Assembly: GCF_008042075.1 (NCBI RefSeq)
Contig: NZ_RDBN01000037.1
Coordinates: forward strand, 1,879,842-1,930,188
Direction: 5' to 3'
Origin: Streptomyces sp. UW30
GTDB lineage: Bacteria > Actinomycetota > Actinomycetes > Streptomycetales > Streptomycetaceae
DNA: 50,347 nucleotides
In this document: positions 1 through 8,081 of the stretch, piece after piece
Layout of the letters: every line of letters begins with the position of its first letter
How positions within the stretch are numbered: position 1 is the first letter of the stretch
Notes under the pieces: model-generated
What the model was told of the DNA's origin: nothing
Seen by the model: only the letters and a program-made list of their open reading frames with translations
The model's database searches: none
Translations under genes and position numbers: made by a program

Positions 1-582
1 GGGCGTACCGGGGGAGGGCGTCGAGGTGCGTGACGGCGATGCGGCGGGCACGGCGGCGGAGCGGCCTTCCGGGGATGTGCCGTCCTCCACGGTGCCGTCC
101 GGGACGGGTGCGCGGACGTCGTCGGACACCGAGCCGTCCCGCGTGGGGCTCTCGTACGTGAACAGTCCGCCCAGGAAAGCGCCCGTCAGCAGGACGGCCA
201 GGGTCACGCCCGCCCCGGAGACCAGAAGGGTGCGGTGCCTGCGCCGGGAGCCCCCGTGGGCGTCCGTGTCGGCGAGGTCCGTCTCGCCAGGTGTCTGTTG
301 CGCGGAGGGCGGGTGCGGTTGCGTGGGTATGGGGTCCGTGGCGGCCAAGTCCCCTTGTTCCCGCGGCACTTCGTCCCCGGAGCGGTCTGCCCCTGTGTCC
401 TCGCCGAGCTCCACGAACGGCCGTATCCGCACCGGATCGAAGTCCTCCGCGGCCGCCCGCTCCGCCGCGCGCGCGTCGCGGCGGGCGTCGGAGGCCCGGC
501 GAGCGCACGAGCAGGCGGGGGTGGCGTCGGCTGCCCGGGGTGTCCCGCACTCCGGGCAGACGGGGCCGTTCGGTTCACTCAC
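1..582 (-). CDS. Zinc-ribbon single-pass membrane protein, C-terminus cut by window edge
   Basis: The reading frame runs off the left edge, so only the N-terminal ~194 residues are seen. Near the N-terminus is a Cys-rich ribbon (CPECG, then CSC about 15 residues later), followed by a charged Ala/Arg-rich stretch, an acidic low-complexity linker and one hydrophobic segment (VTLAVLLTGAFLGGLF) near residue 140, then a Pro/Ser/Thr-rich extracytoplasmic tail. This layout is common in Streptomyces proteins that end in a peptidoglycan-binding domain, but that domain is outside the window, so the function is inferred only weakly. I chose GTG at 582 because GAGAGG lies about 9 bases upstream; an in-frame ATG at 600 would add six residues and has no better ribosome site. 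Confidence 0.7.
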   Translation of the reverse strand, partial: MSEPNGPVCPECGTPRAADATPACSCARRASDARRDARAAERAAAEDFDPVRIRPFVELGEDTGADRSGDEVPREQGDLAATDPIPTQPHPPSAQQTPGETDLADTDAHGGSRRRHRTLLVSGAGVTLAVLLTGAFLGGLFTYESPTRDGSVSDDVRAPVPDGTVEDGTSPEGRSAAVPAASPSRTSTPSPGTP

Positions 583-715
583 GTAGGGGTCCCTCTCCAT
601 GCAGGATCCAGAGTCTAGGCATAAGTTGAACACTCAATCTCCATGGCCCCGGAGGTTGACGGAACAGGCGCCCCAAGGCCGTCCGAAACCGGTCGCACCG
701 GCCCGGGTACGTCCC

Positions 716-2026
716 TCACGCCGAGCGACGTGGCGGCGTCCCCGTGGTGGGCCGGCCGAGGTGGGCGGTGAACCAGTCGCGGGCCAGTTCCGCGACGGTC
801 GTGAGAGTGCCGGGCTCCTCGAAGAGATGGGTGGCGCCCGGGACCACGGCGATCCGGTGCTCGCAGTGCATCCGGTCCGCGGCCAGGCGGTTGAGGCTGA
901 GCACCTGTGTGTCACGGCTGCCGACGATGAGCAGGGTCGGCGCCCGCAGCCGCGCCAGCGCCGCCGGCGTGGCCAGGTCGGGGCGACCGCCGCGCGAGAC
1001 GACCGAGCGGACGTCGGAGCCGGACAGAGCGGCCGCCTCCAGCGCGGCAGCGGCCCCGGTGCTGGCCCCGAAGTAGGCGACGGGCAAGCCGGTTTCCTCG
1101 CGCAGCCACACCGACGCGGCATGCAGACGCCGGGCGAGCAGCAGGATGTCGAAGACGTTGTGCCGGTCGTGCGCCTCGCCGTCGGTGAGCAGGTCGAGCA
1201 GCAGCGTGGCCAGCCGGGCCCGGTTGAGGGCGGTGGCGACGTACTGGTTGCGGGGGCTGAGCCGGCTGCTGCCACTGCCGTGCGCGAACGCCACCGCCGC
1301 CGCGGCCCCGTCGGGCACGACCAGCCGGGCACCCACCCGCGCTCCCGCCGCCGGGATCAGCACCTCACGGTCCGACGGCGACGCCGATCCGGATCCCGCA
1401 GCCGCGGCGAGCAACGAGGTGACCTCGGAGTCCGGCACCTGACCGAAGTCCCGGTACCAGGCACCCACCGAGCCGAGGATCTGATGCGTCTGCGGGCAGA
1501 CGACGTCGTCGGCGACCTGCCGCAGCCGGGCCACGCTGTGCGCCGGTCCGACGGGCACGGCGAGCACGACCCGGGCCGCGCCCTGACCTCGTACGACCCG
1601 GCAGGCGGCCTCGGCCGTGGCACCGGTGGCGAGCCCGTCGTCCACCACGAGCGCGGTGCGCCCGGCCACCGGCAGCGCCTCGCGCCCCTGCCGGTAGCCC
1701 CGCACCCGCCGTTCCAGCTCGGCACGCTCGGCCGCCTCCACGGTCCCCCGCTCGGCCGAGGTCAGCCCGGCCTCGCCGATCACATCCCGGTTGAGGACGC
1801 GCACCCCGTGCTCGCCGATCGCCCCGAACCCCCACTCCGGCTGGTCGGGCACACCCAGCTTCCGCACCACCAGCACATCCAGCGGGGCGTCGAGCCGCCG
1901 GGCCACCTCCGCCGCCACGGGCACCCCGCCGCGCGGCAGGCCCAGCACCACCACATCCTGACCGCGCAGCTCCTCAAGCCCCTCGGCCAGCAGCCGCCCG
2001 GCCGTCCTGCGGTCGTCGTAACGCAT
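716..2026 (-). CDS. Phosphoribosyltransferase-alpha/beta hydrolase fusion protein
   Basis: 436 residues with two domains. Residues 1-210 are a type I phosphoribosyltransferase: PRGGVP at 31-36 and the PRPP-binding loop VVDDGLATGATA at about 127-138. Residues ~218-430 are an alpha/beta hydrolase of the dienelactone-hydrolase type, with a nucleophile elbow GASTG (Ser322), Asp372 in GSRD and His400 in ATHLFEEPG as the likely triad. Proteins with this kind of PRT domain fused to a hydrolase or esterase occur in actinobacteria, including mycobacterial dormancy-regulon members; the substrate is unknown. It is transcribed away from the flavin monooxygenase gene at 2210, and the gene at the left edge lies downstream on the same strand. 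ATG at 2026 is preceded by GGAGG, at a good distance. Confidence 0.85.
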   Translation of the reverse strand: MRYDDRRTAGRLLAEGLEELRGQDVVVLGLPRGGVPVAAEVARRLDAPLDVLVVRKLGVPDQPEWGFGAIGEHGVRVLNRDVIGEAGLTSAERGTVEAAERAELERRVRGYRQGREALPVAGRTALVVDDGLATGATAEAACRVVRGQGAARVVLAVPVGPAHSVARLRQVADDVVCPQTHQILGSVGAWYRDFGQVPDSEVTSLLAAAAGSGSASPSDREVLIPAAGARVGARLVVPDGAAAAVAFAHGSGSSRLSPRNQYVATALNRARLATLLLDLLTDGEAHDRHNVFDILLLARRLHAASVWLREETGLPVAYFGASTGAAAALEAAALSGSDVRSVVSRGGRPDLATPAALARLRAPTLLIVGSRDTQVLSLNRLAADRMHCEHRIAVVPGATHLFEEPGTLTTVAELARDWFTAHLGRPTTGTPPRRSA

Positions 2027-2209
2027 ACGTGCCTCCCGTGCCCACGAGGACGGGAGCTGTCCCTTCTCTTCAGGCTACGACTGTTCGCGGGAGGCTTCGG
2101 CACTTGGCGATTTCGGGTCGGTACCCCCGAGGCGGTTGCCGTGTTCAATCACTCGTATCGCGTCACGCATCACGGCACGAACGGACGTCCCCACACGTCA
2201 GGAGGCATC

Positions 2210-3451
2210 GTGATCGCCGCTCCCGAGCCCCGACCGACCGAACGCGACATCGTCGAACGCGCCGTGAACCTGCGGCCCGTGCTGATCGAACGACAGCCGG
2301 AGACGGAACGGCTGACGCACTACCCCAAGGACACCCACGACGACTTCCTGCGGGCCGGCTTCTACCGGATGCTCCAGCCGCGCCGCTACGGCGGCTACGA
2401 GTTCGGCCTGCCCGCCTTCTACCGCGTGGTCACCGAGATCGCCCGCGGCTGCCCCTCCACCGGCTGGGCCCTGTCCCTCACCGCCGCCCACGTCCTGCAG
2501 GTCGCCGGCGTCTTCGAGGAGAAGGCACAGGACGAGATCTTCGGCGCCGACGGCGACTTCCGCGCCGCGTCCACGGTCGCGCCCATCGGCGTCGCCCGGC
2601 CCGACGGCGACGACCACGTCGTCCTCGACGGCACCTGGCCGTACTCCTCGGGAGCCCCCTACTCCACCCACTACGTCGGCCAGACCCTGCGCGCCCCCGA
2701 CCGCCCCGGCGGCCCGCCCGGACCACCGGTGCTGTTCGTCGCCCCGCGCTCGGTGTGGACGGTGCTCGACGACTGGCACGGCGTCCTCGGCCTGCGCGGC
2801 AGCGGCTCCCACAGCATCCACATGGAGCAGGCCCGCATCCCGGCCCACCTCACCCGTGAGGCGAGCCTGCTCGACCTGCCCGTCGAGGGCGGCAGCGTCG
2901 GCTCCGCGCTGCACGGCAACCCCATGTACGCGGGGCGGGCACCGAGCTTCTTCCACGGCGAGCTGGCCGCCATCATGATCGGCACCGCGTATGCCGCCGC
3001 CGACGAGTACGCCCGCGTGATCGCCGAGCGCCCCCTCATCCTCGAACCCGACCGCACCCGCGCGGAACTCCACGACTACCAGCGGCATCTCGGCGAGGCC
3101 CTCGGCGTGATCCACACGGCCGAGGCGGCGCTGCTGCGCACCGCCGAGGAGTGGATGGAGACCTGCCACCGCAACGCCACCGGCGGCGCCCCCTTCACCC
3201 TCGCCGACGACAACCGCCTGGCGCTGATGTTCCTGAACGCCGGCCGCATGACCTGGGACGTTCTCCAGGGCACCCTTTTCCGCACGGCCGGTTCCCGGCA
3301 CGCCCGCGACGGCGAGCGGATGCAGCGCTACTTCCGGGACGCGGCGACGTACTGGACCCATGTGGGCCCCAGCATGGCCGAGCCGCTCACCCGCCGGGTC
3401 GGCCGCGATCGCTTGGGGCTCCCGTCCGATGACATTCCGTTGATCCCCTGA
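2210..3451 (+). CDS. Flavin-dependent monooxygenase, acyl-CoA dehydrogenase fold (HsaA/HpaB-type oxygenase)
   Basis: 413 residues with the acyl-CoA-dehydrogenase-like architecture of two-component flavin monooxygenases such as HsaA: an N-terminal helical part with PRRYGGYE, a TxAAHVLQVAG stretch, a middle beta domain with the conserved WPYSSGAPYSTHYVG and LGLRGSGSHS segments, and a C-terminal helical bundle. Such enzymes use reduced flavin supplied by a separate reductase to hydroxylate aromatic or steroid-like substrates. No flavin reductase gene is adjacent, so the partner must be encoded elsewhere. The start is GTG 2210 with GGAGG five bases before it; the frame is open far upstream, but that part has no domain. 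The substrate cannot be told from sequence. Confidence 0.85.
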   Translation: MIAAPEPRPTERDIVERAVNLRPVLIERQPETERLTHYPKDTHDDFLRAGFYRMLQPRRYGGYEFGLPAFYRVVTEIARGCPSTGWALSLTAAHVLQVAGVFEEKAQDEIFGADGDFRAASTVAPIGVARPDGDDHVVLDGTWPYSSGAPYSTHYVGQTLRAPDRPGGPPGPPVLFVAPRSVWTVLDDWHGVLGLRGSGSHSIHMEQARIPAHLTREASLLDLPVEGGSVGSALHGNPMYAGRAPSFFHGELAAIMIGTAYAAADEYARVIAERPLILEPDRTRAELHDYQRHLGEALGVIHTAEAALLRTAEEWMETCHRNATGGAPFTLADDNRLALMFLNAGRMTWDVLQGTLFRTAGSRHARDGERMQRYFRDAATYWTHVGPSMAEPLTRRVGRDRLGLPSDDIPLIP

Positions 3452-3599
3452 CCTGCGGACAACGGATGCCCTGACCTGTGGGGAGCCATAGGAATGCTCC
3501 CGTCCGGATCGGGTACGCGAGCAGGGCCGCGCCGGGGCCGAGTACCCCGCGACCATGCCCCGGGCGGACCGCAATACCGTCGCTGACAGGGGATCTGCC

Positions 3600-4001
3600 A
3601 TGGACACACCCGCGAACGACTACACCGCCACACCGGCCCGGCGGGCGCTGGACGCGCTGGCCGACAACACGGAGGACAGGGCGGCGCTGGACACGCTCGC
3701 GAGCAGCGACGTCCTTGTCCCCGTGCCCGACGACGTGGAGGATCAGGACGCCACCGACCCCGCCGCCGTGGCGCTGCCGGTCATCGAGCGGCCGGGCGGC
3801 GAGCCGGTCGTCCCCGTCTTCACCTCCGAGCCCGCGATGGCCGAGCTGCTGCCCTACATCTCCCGCTACCGCCTGGTGCCGCTGGGCGCACTGGCCTCCC
3901 AGTGGCCGACCGAGGACCTGGCCCTGACCATAGACGCCGGCTCCGCACACCCCCTGACCCTGACGTCGGAGGGCGTACGGACCCTGCTGGCGCGACCGTA
4001 G
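3600..4001 (+). CDS. SseB-like domain protein
   Basis: 133 residues. The N-terminal half (RRALDALADNTEDRAALDTLASSDVLVPVPDD) and the middle (VFTSEPAMAELLP) match the pattern of SseB-family proteins (Pfam SseB), a poorly characterised fold common in Streptomyces. No signal peptide or membrane segment. The start is ATG 3600, supported by AGGGG just upstream; an in-frame upstream ATG at 3555 lacks a ribosome site. A perfect 20-bp hairpin follows the stop, so the gene is probably monocistronic. Confidence 0.75.
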   Translation: MDTPANDYTATPARRALDALADNTEDRAALDTLASSDVLVPVPDDVEDQDATDPAAVALPVIERPGGEPVVPVFTSEPAMAELLPYISRYRLVPLGALASQWPTEDLALTIDAGSAHPLTLTSEGVRTLLARP

Positions 4002-4016
4002 CGCGACAGAGCGACC

Positions 4017-4063
4017 CGCGAAGGGGATGAGCGGCCGCAGCCCGGCCGCTCATCCCCTTCGCG
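4017..4063 (+). terminator. Perfect 20-bp stem terminator after the SseB-like gene
   Basis: Arms 4017-4036 and 4044-4063 are exact reverse complements (20 bp) around the 7-base loop GCAGCCC. It begins 15 bases after the stop codon at 4001. No U-tract follows, which is usual for Streptomyces terminators. Confidence 0.85.
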
Positions 4064-4221
4064 CTGTCCGTCCCTCTCCGAGGACGGCCGCCGCGGTCCT
4101 GGACCGCCTCGCGGACCATGGGGAAAGGTCGGCCGGAACTGCTCCCCGCCGCAGGGTGGTTCGGCCGTACGGAGAGGGAAGATCCCACCGGGAGGGCCGA
4201 CGCGAAAGGGTGGGGGTCGTC

Positions 4222-5073
4222 TTGAGGGTCGTCCTGCTGGGCACCGCAGCCGGAGGCGGTTTCCCCCGCTGGAACTGCGCCTGCGTGCGCTGCGACGCCG
4301 CCCGTGACGGGAAGCTGCCCGCGCGCGGCTCGGAGTGCGCGGCCGTCACCGGCAACTCCCGCGACTGGTGGCTGCTCAACGCCTCACCGGACATCCGCGC
4401 CCAGCTGGGCGGCGCCGCCGCCCTGTGGCCCGGGCCCCGGCACACCCCGGTGCGGGGCGTGCTGCTGACCGACGCCGAGGCCGACCATGTGGCGGGCCTG
4501 GCCGTACTGCGCGACGCCGCCGGACTGAAGACGTACGCCACCGCGCCGGTACTGGCCGCCCTGGCCCCGGCGAGGGCTGGCCTGGACCGCCACGCCCCGT
4601 GGGAGTGGGCGGACAGCCTCACGGAGGGCGGGTTCGTGCTGGCCGGAGGGCTGGTCGTCACGGCACATCCGGTTCCGGGGAAGGCACCGGCGTACGTGCC
4701 GGGCAAGAGCACGGACCGCCGCTGGGTGACGGTGTACCGCGTCGAGGACCTGGCCACCGGACGCGTCCTCGTCTACGCACCCCGCGTGCGGGCCTGGTCC
4801 CCGCTGCTGGAGGACCTGGTCGCCACGGCGGACTGCGTCGTCCTGGACGGCACGCACTTCGCGGCCGGCGAGTCGACGGACGCCGGACGGCACCTGCCCG
4901 TCTGCGGACCGGCCGGCAGCCTCACCGCCCTGGCCCGCCACCCGCACGCCCGCCGGATCTACACCCACCTCGCCGACACGAACCCGCTGCTCGATCCGGC
5001 CTCGGCGGCTCGCGCCCAGGTGGCGGAGGCGGGCGTGGAGGTCCTACCGGACGGGGTGGAGTTCGCGCTGTAG
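4222..5073 (+). CDS. pqqB: PqqB-like metallo-hydrolase, without other pqq genes nearby
   Basis: 283 residues. The start MRVVLLGTAAGGGFPRWNC is the signature of PqqB, followed by the structural zinc cysteines CACVRC (Cys19, 21, 24), WxLLNASPDIRAQL, LLTDAEADHVAGL (metal-site Asp/His region), RVLVYAPRV, VVLDGTHF and a C-terminal HLADTNPLLDP. PqqB belongs to the metallo-beta-lactamase fold and acts in pyrroloquinoline quinone synthesis, hydroxylating a Tyr in the PqqA-derived precursor. No pqqA, C, D or E is adjacent and no quinoprotein dehydrogenase is seen, so PQQ synthesis would need genes elsewhere, or this copy has another role. The start may be TTG 4222 (fits the family N-terminus, GGGGG upstream) or GTG 4210. 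Confidence 0.8.
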   Translation: MRVVLLGTAAGGGFPRWNCACVRCDAARDGKLPARGSECAAVTGNSRDWWLLNASPDIRAQLGGAAALWPGPRHTPVRGVLLTDAEADHVAGLAVLRDAAGLKTYATAPVLAALAPARAGLDRHAPWEWADSLTEGGFVLAGGLVVTAHPVPGKAPAYVPGKSTDRRWVTVYRVEDLATGRVLVYAPRVRAWSPLLEDLVATADCVVLDGTHFAAGESTDAGRHLPVCGPAGSLTALARHPHARRIYTHLADTNPLLDPASAARAQVAEAGVEVLPDGVEFAL

Positions 5074-5093
5074 GCGGACTGACGGCATCGCCC

Positions 5094-5125
5094 TCAGGGG
5101 CGCGGGGAACCGCGCGACAAGCCAC
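5094..5125 (+). repeat. Interspersed 32-base hairpin repeat, copy 1
   Basis: Contains the stem GCGCGG (5100-5105) and CCGCGC (5110-5115) with loop GGAA. It matches the copy at 21026-21057 (opposite strand) in 31 of 32 bases and the diverged copy at 23521-23552 in 25 of 32. It lies just after the pqqB-like gene. Short GC-rich intergenic repeats of this kind are known to be common in Streptomyces genomes. Confidence 0.8.
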
Positions 5126-5167
5126 GACGGCGTCGCAGTCGAACGACGACCCGCCGCGGCACTGCCG

Positions 5168-5557
5168 TCAAGCGCTCAGCATGCGCGCGAGCGCACCCCG
5201 CTGCAACGGCAGGACCTCGGCGTGCAGGTCACGGCCCTTGCGGGTCAGGGTGACATACACGCCGCGCCGGTCCTCCACACAGACGGAACGCTCCAGCAGT
5301 CCGTCCTTCTCCAGCCGGCCGATGAGCCGGGACAGCGCGCTCTGGCTGAGATGGACCCGTCCGACGAGGTTCTGCACCCGACACTGCTCGCCCTCCTTGG
5401 GCGTCGCCGACGCGAGGATGTCGAGCACCTCGAAGTCGCTCGCGCCCAAACCGTGCGGGTGCAGTACGCGGTCGATCTCGCACATCGTGCGCGCGTGCAC
5501 GGACAGGATGTCCCGCCACCGTTCCTCGAGCCCCGCGTCGGCCGTCTTCACTGCCAT
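5168..5557 (-). CDS. MarR-family transcriptional regulator
   Basis: 129 residues: N-terminal dimerisation helix, then a winged helix with recognition region LVGRVHLSQSALSRLIGRLEKDGLLER and the wing VCVEDRRGVYVTLTRKGRD, the classic MarR DxRxxxxxLT motif. MarR proteins are dimeric repressors released by small phenolic or oxidising ligands. It lies 85 bases downstream of the VOC gene on the same strand, and the spacer contains palindromic sites (5588-5616) suited to autoregulation. The VOC neighbour suggests a detoxification or small-molecule response, but the ligand is unknown. Confidence 0.85.
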   Translation of the reverse strand: MAVKTADAGLEERWRDILSVHARTMCEIDRVLHPHGLGASDFEVLDILASATPKEGEQCRVQNLVGRVHLSQSALSRLIGRLEKDGLLERSVCVEDRRGVYVTLTRKGRDLHAEVLPLQRGALARMLSA

Positions 5558-5587
5558 ACCGGCACCGTAGCACCGATTCGGCCAATT

Positions 5588-5616
5588 GTTGTACGTGCAA
5601 CTAGTGCGCGCGCAAC
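5588..5616. promoter_or_regulatory. Probable MarR operator upstream of marR gene
   Basis: GTTGTACGTGCAAC (5588-5601) is palindromic except for one base pair. It is followed by the perfect palindrome TGCGCGCGCA (5605-5614). GTGCAAC and GCGCAAC recur 15 bases apart. The core GTGCAACTAGT (5595-5605) is identical to bases 48865-48875 in front of the fadH-like gene. Inference: autoregulatory MarR binding site. Confidence 0.5.
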
Positions 5617-5642
5617 AGAGGCGTCACCGACGGGGCGGGCCC

Positions 5643-5993
5643 TCAGCCGGTCGGGTCCTGGAGCAGCCCGACGAGATTGCCGTCCGCGTCCTTGACGGAG
5701 GCGATCAGCCTGCCGCCGCCCACGTCGTGGATGTCCTGGAGCGCCTCGGCACCCGCTGCCAGCAGGGCCGCGTGGGACGCCCTGATGTCGGTCACGTGCC
5801 AGTAGGGGACCGGGCCGGTCAAGCCCTTGGAGTGCCCGTTGGGGTCCAGACCGACGTCCTGCCCGGCGTCCTTGAAGCCGACGTAGTACGGCTCGTCCGC
5901 ATACGGCTCCGTCTCCAGCAGGGCGCTGAACAGGGCCTTCGCCCGGGCGAGGTCCTTGACGGGGTAGATGATCGTGCTGACTCCGGCGGTCAT
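5643..5993 (-). CDS. VOC-family (glyoxalase/dioxygenase fold) protein
   Basis: 116 residues, one or two beta-alpha-beta-beta-beta modules: STIIYPVKDLARAKALFSALL at the start, VPYWHVTDIRASHAALLAAG in the middle and a C-terminal GGGRLIASVKDADGNLVGLLQ strand pair. This is the usual vicinal-oxygen-chelate fold of small glyoxalase-like or bleomycin-resistance-like proteins. The metal ligands typical of true glyoxalase I are not clearly all present, so the activity is unknown. ATG 5993 has an excellent site, AAGGAGG, 5-6 bases upstream. A 6-bp hairpin CCGGCG-GTTT-CGCCGG (6019-6034) lies in its leader. Probably co-transcribed with the MarR gene downstream. Confidence 0.85.
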   Translation of the reverse strand: MTAGVSTIIYPVKDLARAKALFSALLETEPYADEPYYVGFKDAGQDVGLDPNGHSKGLTGPVPYWHVTDIRASHAALLAAGAEALQDIHDVGGGRLIASVKDADGNLVGLLQDPTG

Positions 5994-6144
5994 GACGTCC
6001 TCCTTGGTGAACCGGGGGCCGGCGGTTTCGCCGGTGGTCTCACGCTAGGACGGGGGAGCGGCTCATGACTTCTCGAATCCTGACCGTTCGCGAGCCGAGG
6101 GCGCGCCGCCGGCCGGATCGCCGCACCCTCCTGCCCTCAAGTCG

Positions 6145-7176
6145 TCACGTCGACTGCCGTTTCACCAGCTCCGTCGGCAGGATCACCGCCGCCGGGTCCT
6201 CACCGCCGATCTGGGCGAGCAGCAGCCGCACCATCTCGGCGCTGATCCGGTCGTAGGGCTGGTGGATCGTCGTCAGGGCGGGTGTGGCCTCCGTCGCCGC
6301 GGCGGAGTCGTCGAAGCCGCCGACGGACACGTCCTCGGGCACCCGGCGCCCCGCCCGGTGCAGCGCCACCAGGGCACCCTGTGCCATCAGGTCGGACGCC
6401 ACGAACAGGGCGTCCATGTCCGGCGCCTGCGCCAGTAGCCGCTGGGTGCCCGCCTCGCCGCTGGCCCGGCTGTAGTCGCCGGAGACGATCAGCTGCTCGT
6501 CGATCTCGACGCCCGCCTCCGTGAGCACCTCCTTGTACCCGGCGAGGCGGTCGACACCGCCCGGGGTGTCCAGCGGACCGCTCACCACGCCGATCCGGCG
6601 CCGGCCCAGCGACAGCAGGTGGCGCACCATGTCGCGGGCGCCGTCCCGGTCGTCCGCCGCCACGTAACTCACCTTGGAGCCGGGCCCCATGGGCTTGCCG
6701 CACTGGACGAGGGGCACACCCGCCTCGCGCAGCTCCTCGGCGACCCGGTCACCGGAGTGACTGGACACCAGCAGCACCCCGTCGACATGACCGGCGGTGA
6801 TGTAGCGCGTGATGCGCCGCCGTTCGTCCTTCGTGCCCGCCAGCATCAGCAGCAGCGGGATGTCGTGCGCGGCGAGGGCCTGGGTGCAGCCGCTCAGCAG
6901 GACGTTGAAGTTGGGGTCCTCGAAGAACCTCTCCTGCGGCTCGGTCAGCAGGAAGCCGATCGAGTCCGAACGCCCCGTGATCAGCGAGCGGGCATGCCGG
7001 TTGACGACGTAACCGGTCTTGCGGATCGCCGCGTTGACCGCCTCCTGGGCGGTGGGGCTGACGTAGTGCCCGCCGTTGAGCACGCGCGAGACGGTGCCCC
7101 GTGAGACTCCGGCCTCGCGCGCCACGTCGTGGATCGTCGGCGGTCTGCGTCGGCCCCCCGTGTTGCTCATGGTCAT
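6145..7176 (-). CDS. ganR: LacI-family repressor of the galactan locus
   Basis: 343 residues. The N-terminal helix-turn-helix TIHDVAREAGVSRGTVSRVLNG and the hinge region are typical LacI; the rest is a periplasmic-binding-protein-like sensor ending in TTIHQPYDRISAEMVRLLL and VILPTELVKRQST. It is the last gene of the importer operon: its ATG at 7176 overlaps the permease stop codon (ATGA), so translation is coupled. A second in-frame ATG at 7170 is possible. The inducer is expected to be a galacto-oligosaccharide or galactose, by analogy with B. subtilis GanR; that is inference from context. Likely targets are the palindrome at 10367-10382 and the weaker site at 10457-10470. Confidence 0.85.
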   Translation of the reverse strand: MTMSNTGGRRRPPTIHDVAREAGVSRGTVSRVLNGGHYVSPTAQEAVNAAIRKTGYVVNRHARSLITGRSDSIGFLLTEPQERFFEDPNFNVLLSGCTQALAAHDIPLLLMLAGTKDERRRITRYITAGHVDGVLLVSSHSGDRVAEELREAGVPLVQCGKPMGPGSKVSYVAADDRDGARDMVRHLLSLGRRRIGVVSGPLDTPGGVDRLAGYKEVLTEAGVEIDEQLIVSGDYSRASGEAGTQRLLAQAPDMDALFVASDLMAQGALVALHRAGRRVPEDVSVGGFDDSAAATEATPALTTIHQPYDRISAEMVRLLLAQIGGEDPAAVILPTELVKRQST

Positions 7177-8081
7177 GACTTTACGGCTCCGGAGAGCAGA
7201 TCCAGACTCCAGAACCGCTGGATGACCAGGAAGAGCGCGACCAGCGGAATCACCGCGAGGAACGCGCCGGTGATCACCAGCGTGTACAGCGCCGGGGTGT
7301 TGGCGCCCTGTTCGAGGAGCGTGTACAGGCCGAGCGTGATCGGGAACCGCTCGTCGTCGCTGAGCATGATGTACGGCAGCAGGAAGTTGTTCCAGATCGC
7401 CACGAACTGGAACAGGAACACCGTCACCATGCCGGGCACCATCATCGGCAGTGCGATCCGGGTGAAGATCCGCCACTCGCTCGCCCCGTCCATCCGCCCG
7501 GCCTCGACCACATCGGCCGGGACGGCGGCGGTCGCGTAGATCCGCGAGAGGTAGACGCCGTACGGCGACAGGAGCTGCGGCAGCAGCACGGACAGGTACG
7601 AGTCCGTCAGATCGGCCTTCGCCAGCAGCAGGTACTGCGGGATGGCGAGGATGACCGGCGGCATCAGCACGCCCGCCAGCAGGACATTGAAGATCGTCTC
7701 GCGGCCCGGGAAGCGGTAGATCGCCAGCGCGTAGCCGCTGAACGCCGAGACGACCGTCGACAACAGGGCGCCGAGACCGGCGTACAGGGCGGAGTTGCCC
7801 ATCCACTGCCAGTAGACGCCGTCGCGATAGGCGCTGAGGTCCGCGACGTTGTCGGCGAACCCCGTGCCCGGCAGGAAGGTGAACGTGGAGAACAGTTCGC
7901 TGCCGGACTTCGTCGCCGCGATCACCACCCAGGCCACCGGCAGCAGGCAGTAGAGCGCGCCGAGCAGCAGTGTGACCGTCGGGATCAGTGCGATCCGGCG
8001 GCGCAGCGGCGGGCGGTTCCGAACGGTCCCGGGCCTGCTGCCCGTCGCCGTCTCGGCCTTGCTCACGGCAAGAGAACTCAC
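7173..8081 (-). CDS. ganQ: ABC sugar transporter permease, MalG/GanQ type
   Basis: 302 residues with six predicted membrane segments, the first at ALIPTVTLLLGALYCLLPVA. The cytoplasmic coupling EAA loop is EAGRMDGASEWRIFTRIALP, the standard motif that contacts the ATPase. Permeases of this CUT1 class import oligosaccharides and share the multi-sugar ATPase MsiK in Streptomyces; no ATPase gene is present here, which agrees with that. GTG 8081 has GGAGG seven bases before it and overlaps the stop of the upstream permease (GTGA). The 3' end overlaps the lacI-type gene. Confidence 0.9.
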   Translation of the reverse strand: MSSLAVSKAETATGSRPGTVRNRPPLRRRIALIPTVTLLLGALYCLLPVAWVVIAATKSGSELFSTFTFLPGTGFADNVADLSAYRDGVYWQWMGNSALYAGLGALLSTVVSAFSGYALAIYRFPGRETIFNVLLAGVLMPPVILAIPQYLLLAKADLTDSYLSVLLPQLLSPYGVYLSRIYATAAVPADVVEAGRMDGASEWRIFTRIALPMMVPGMVTVFLFQFVAIWNNFLLPYIMLSDDERFPITLGLYTLLEQGANTPALYTLVITGAFLAVIPLVALFLVIQRFWSLDLLSGAVKS

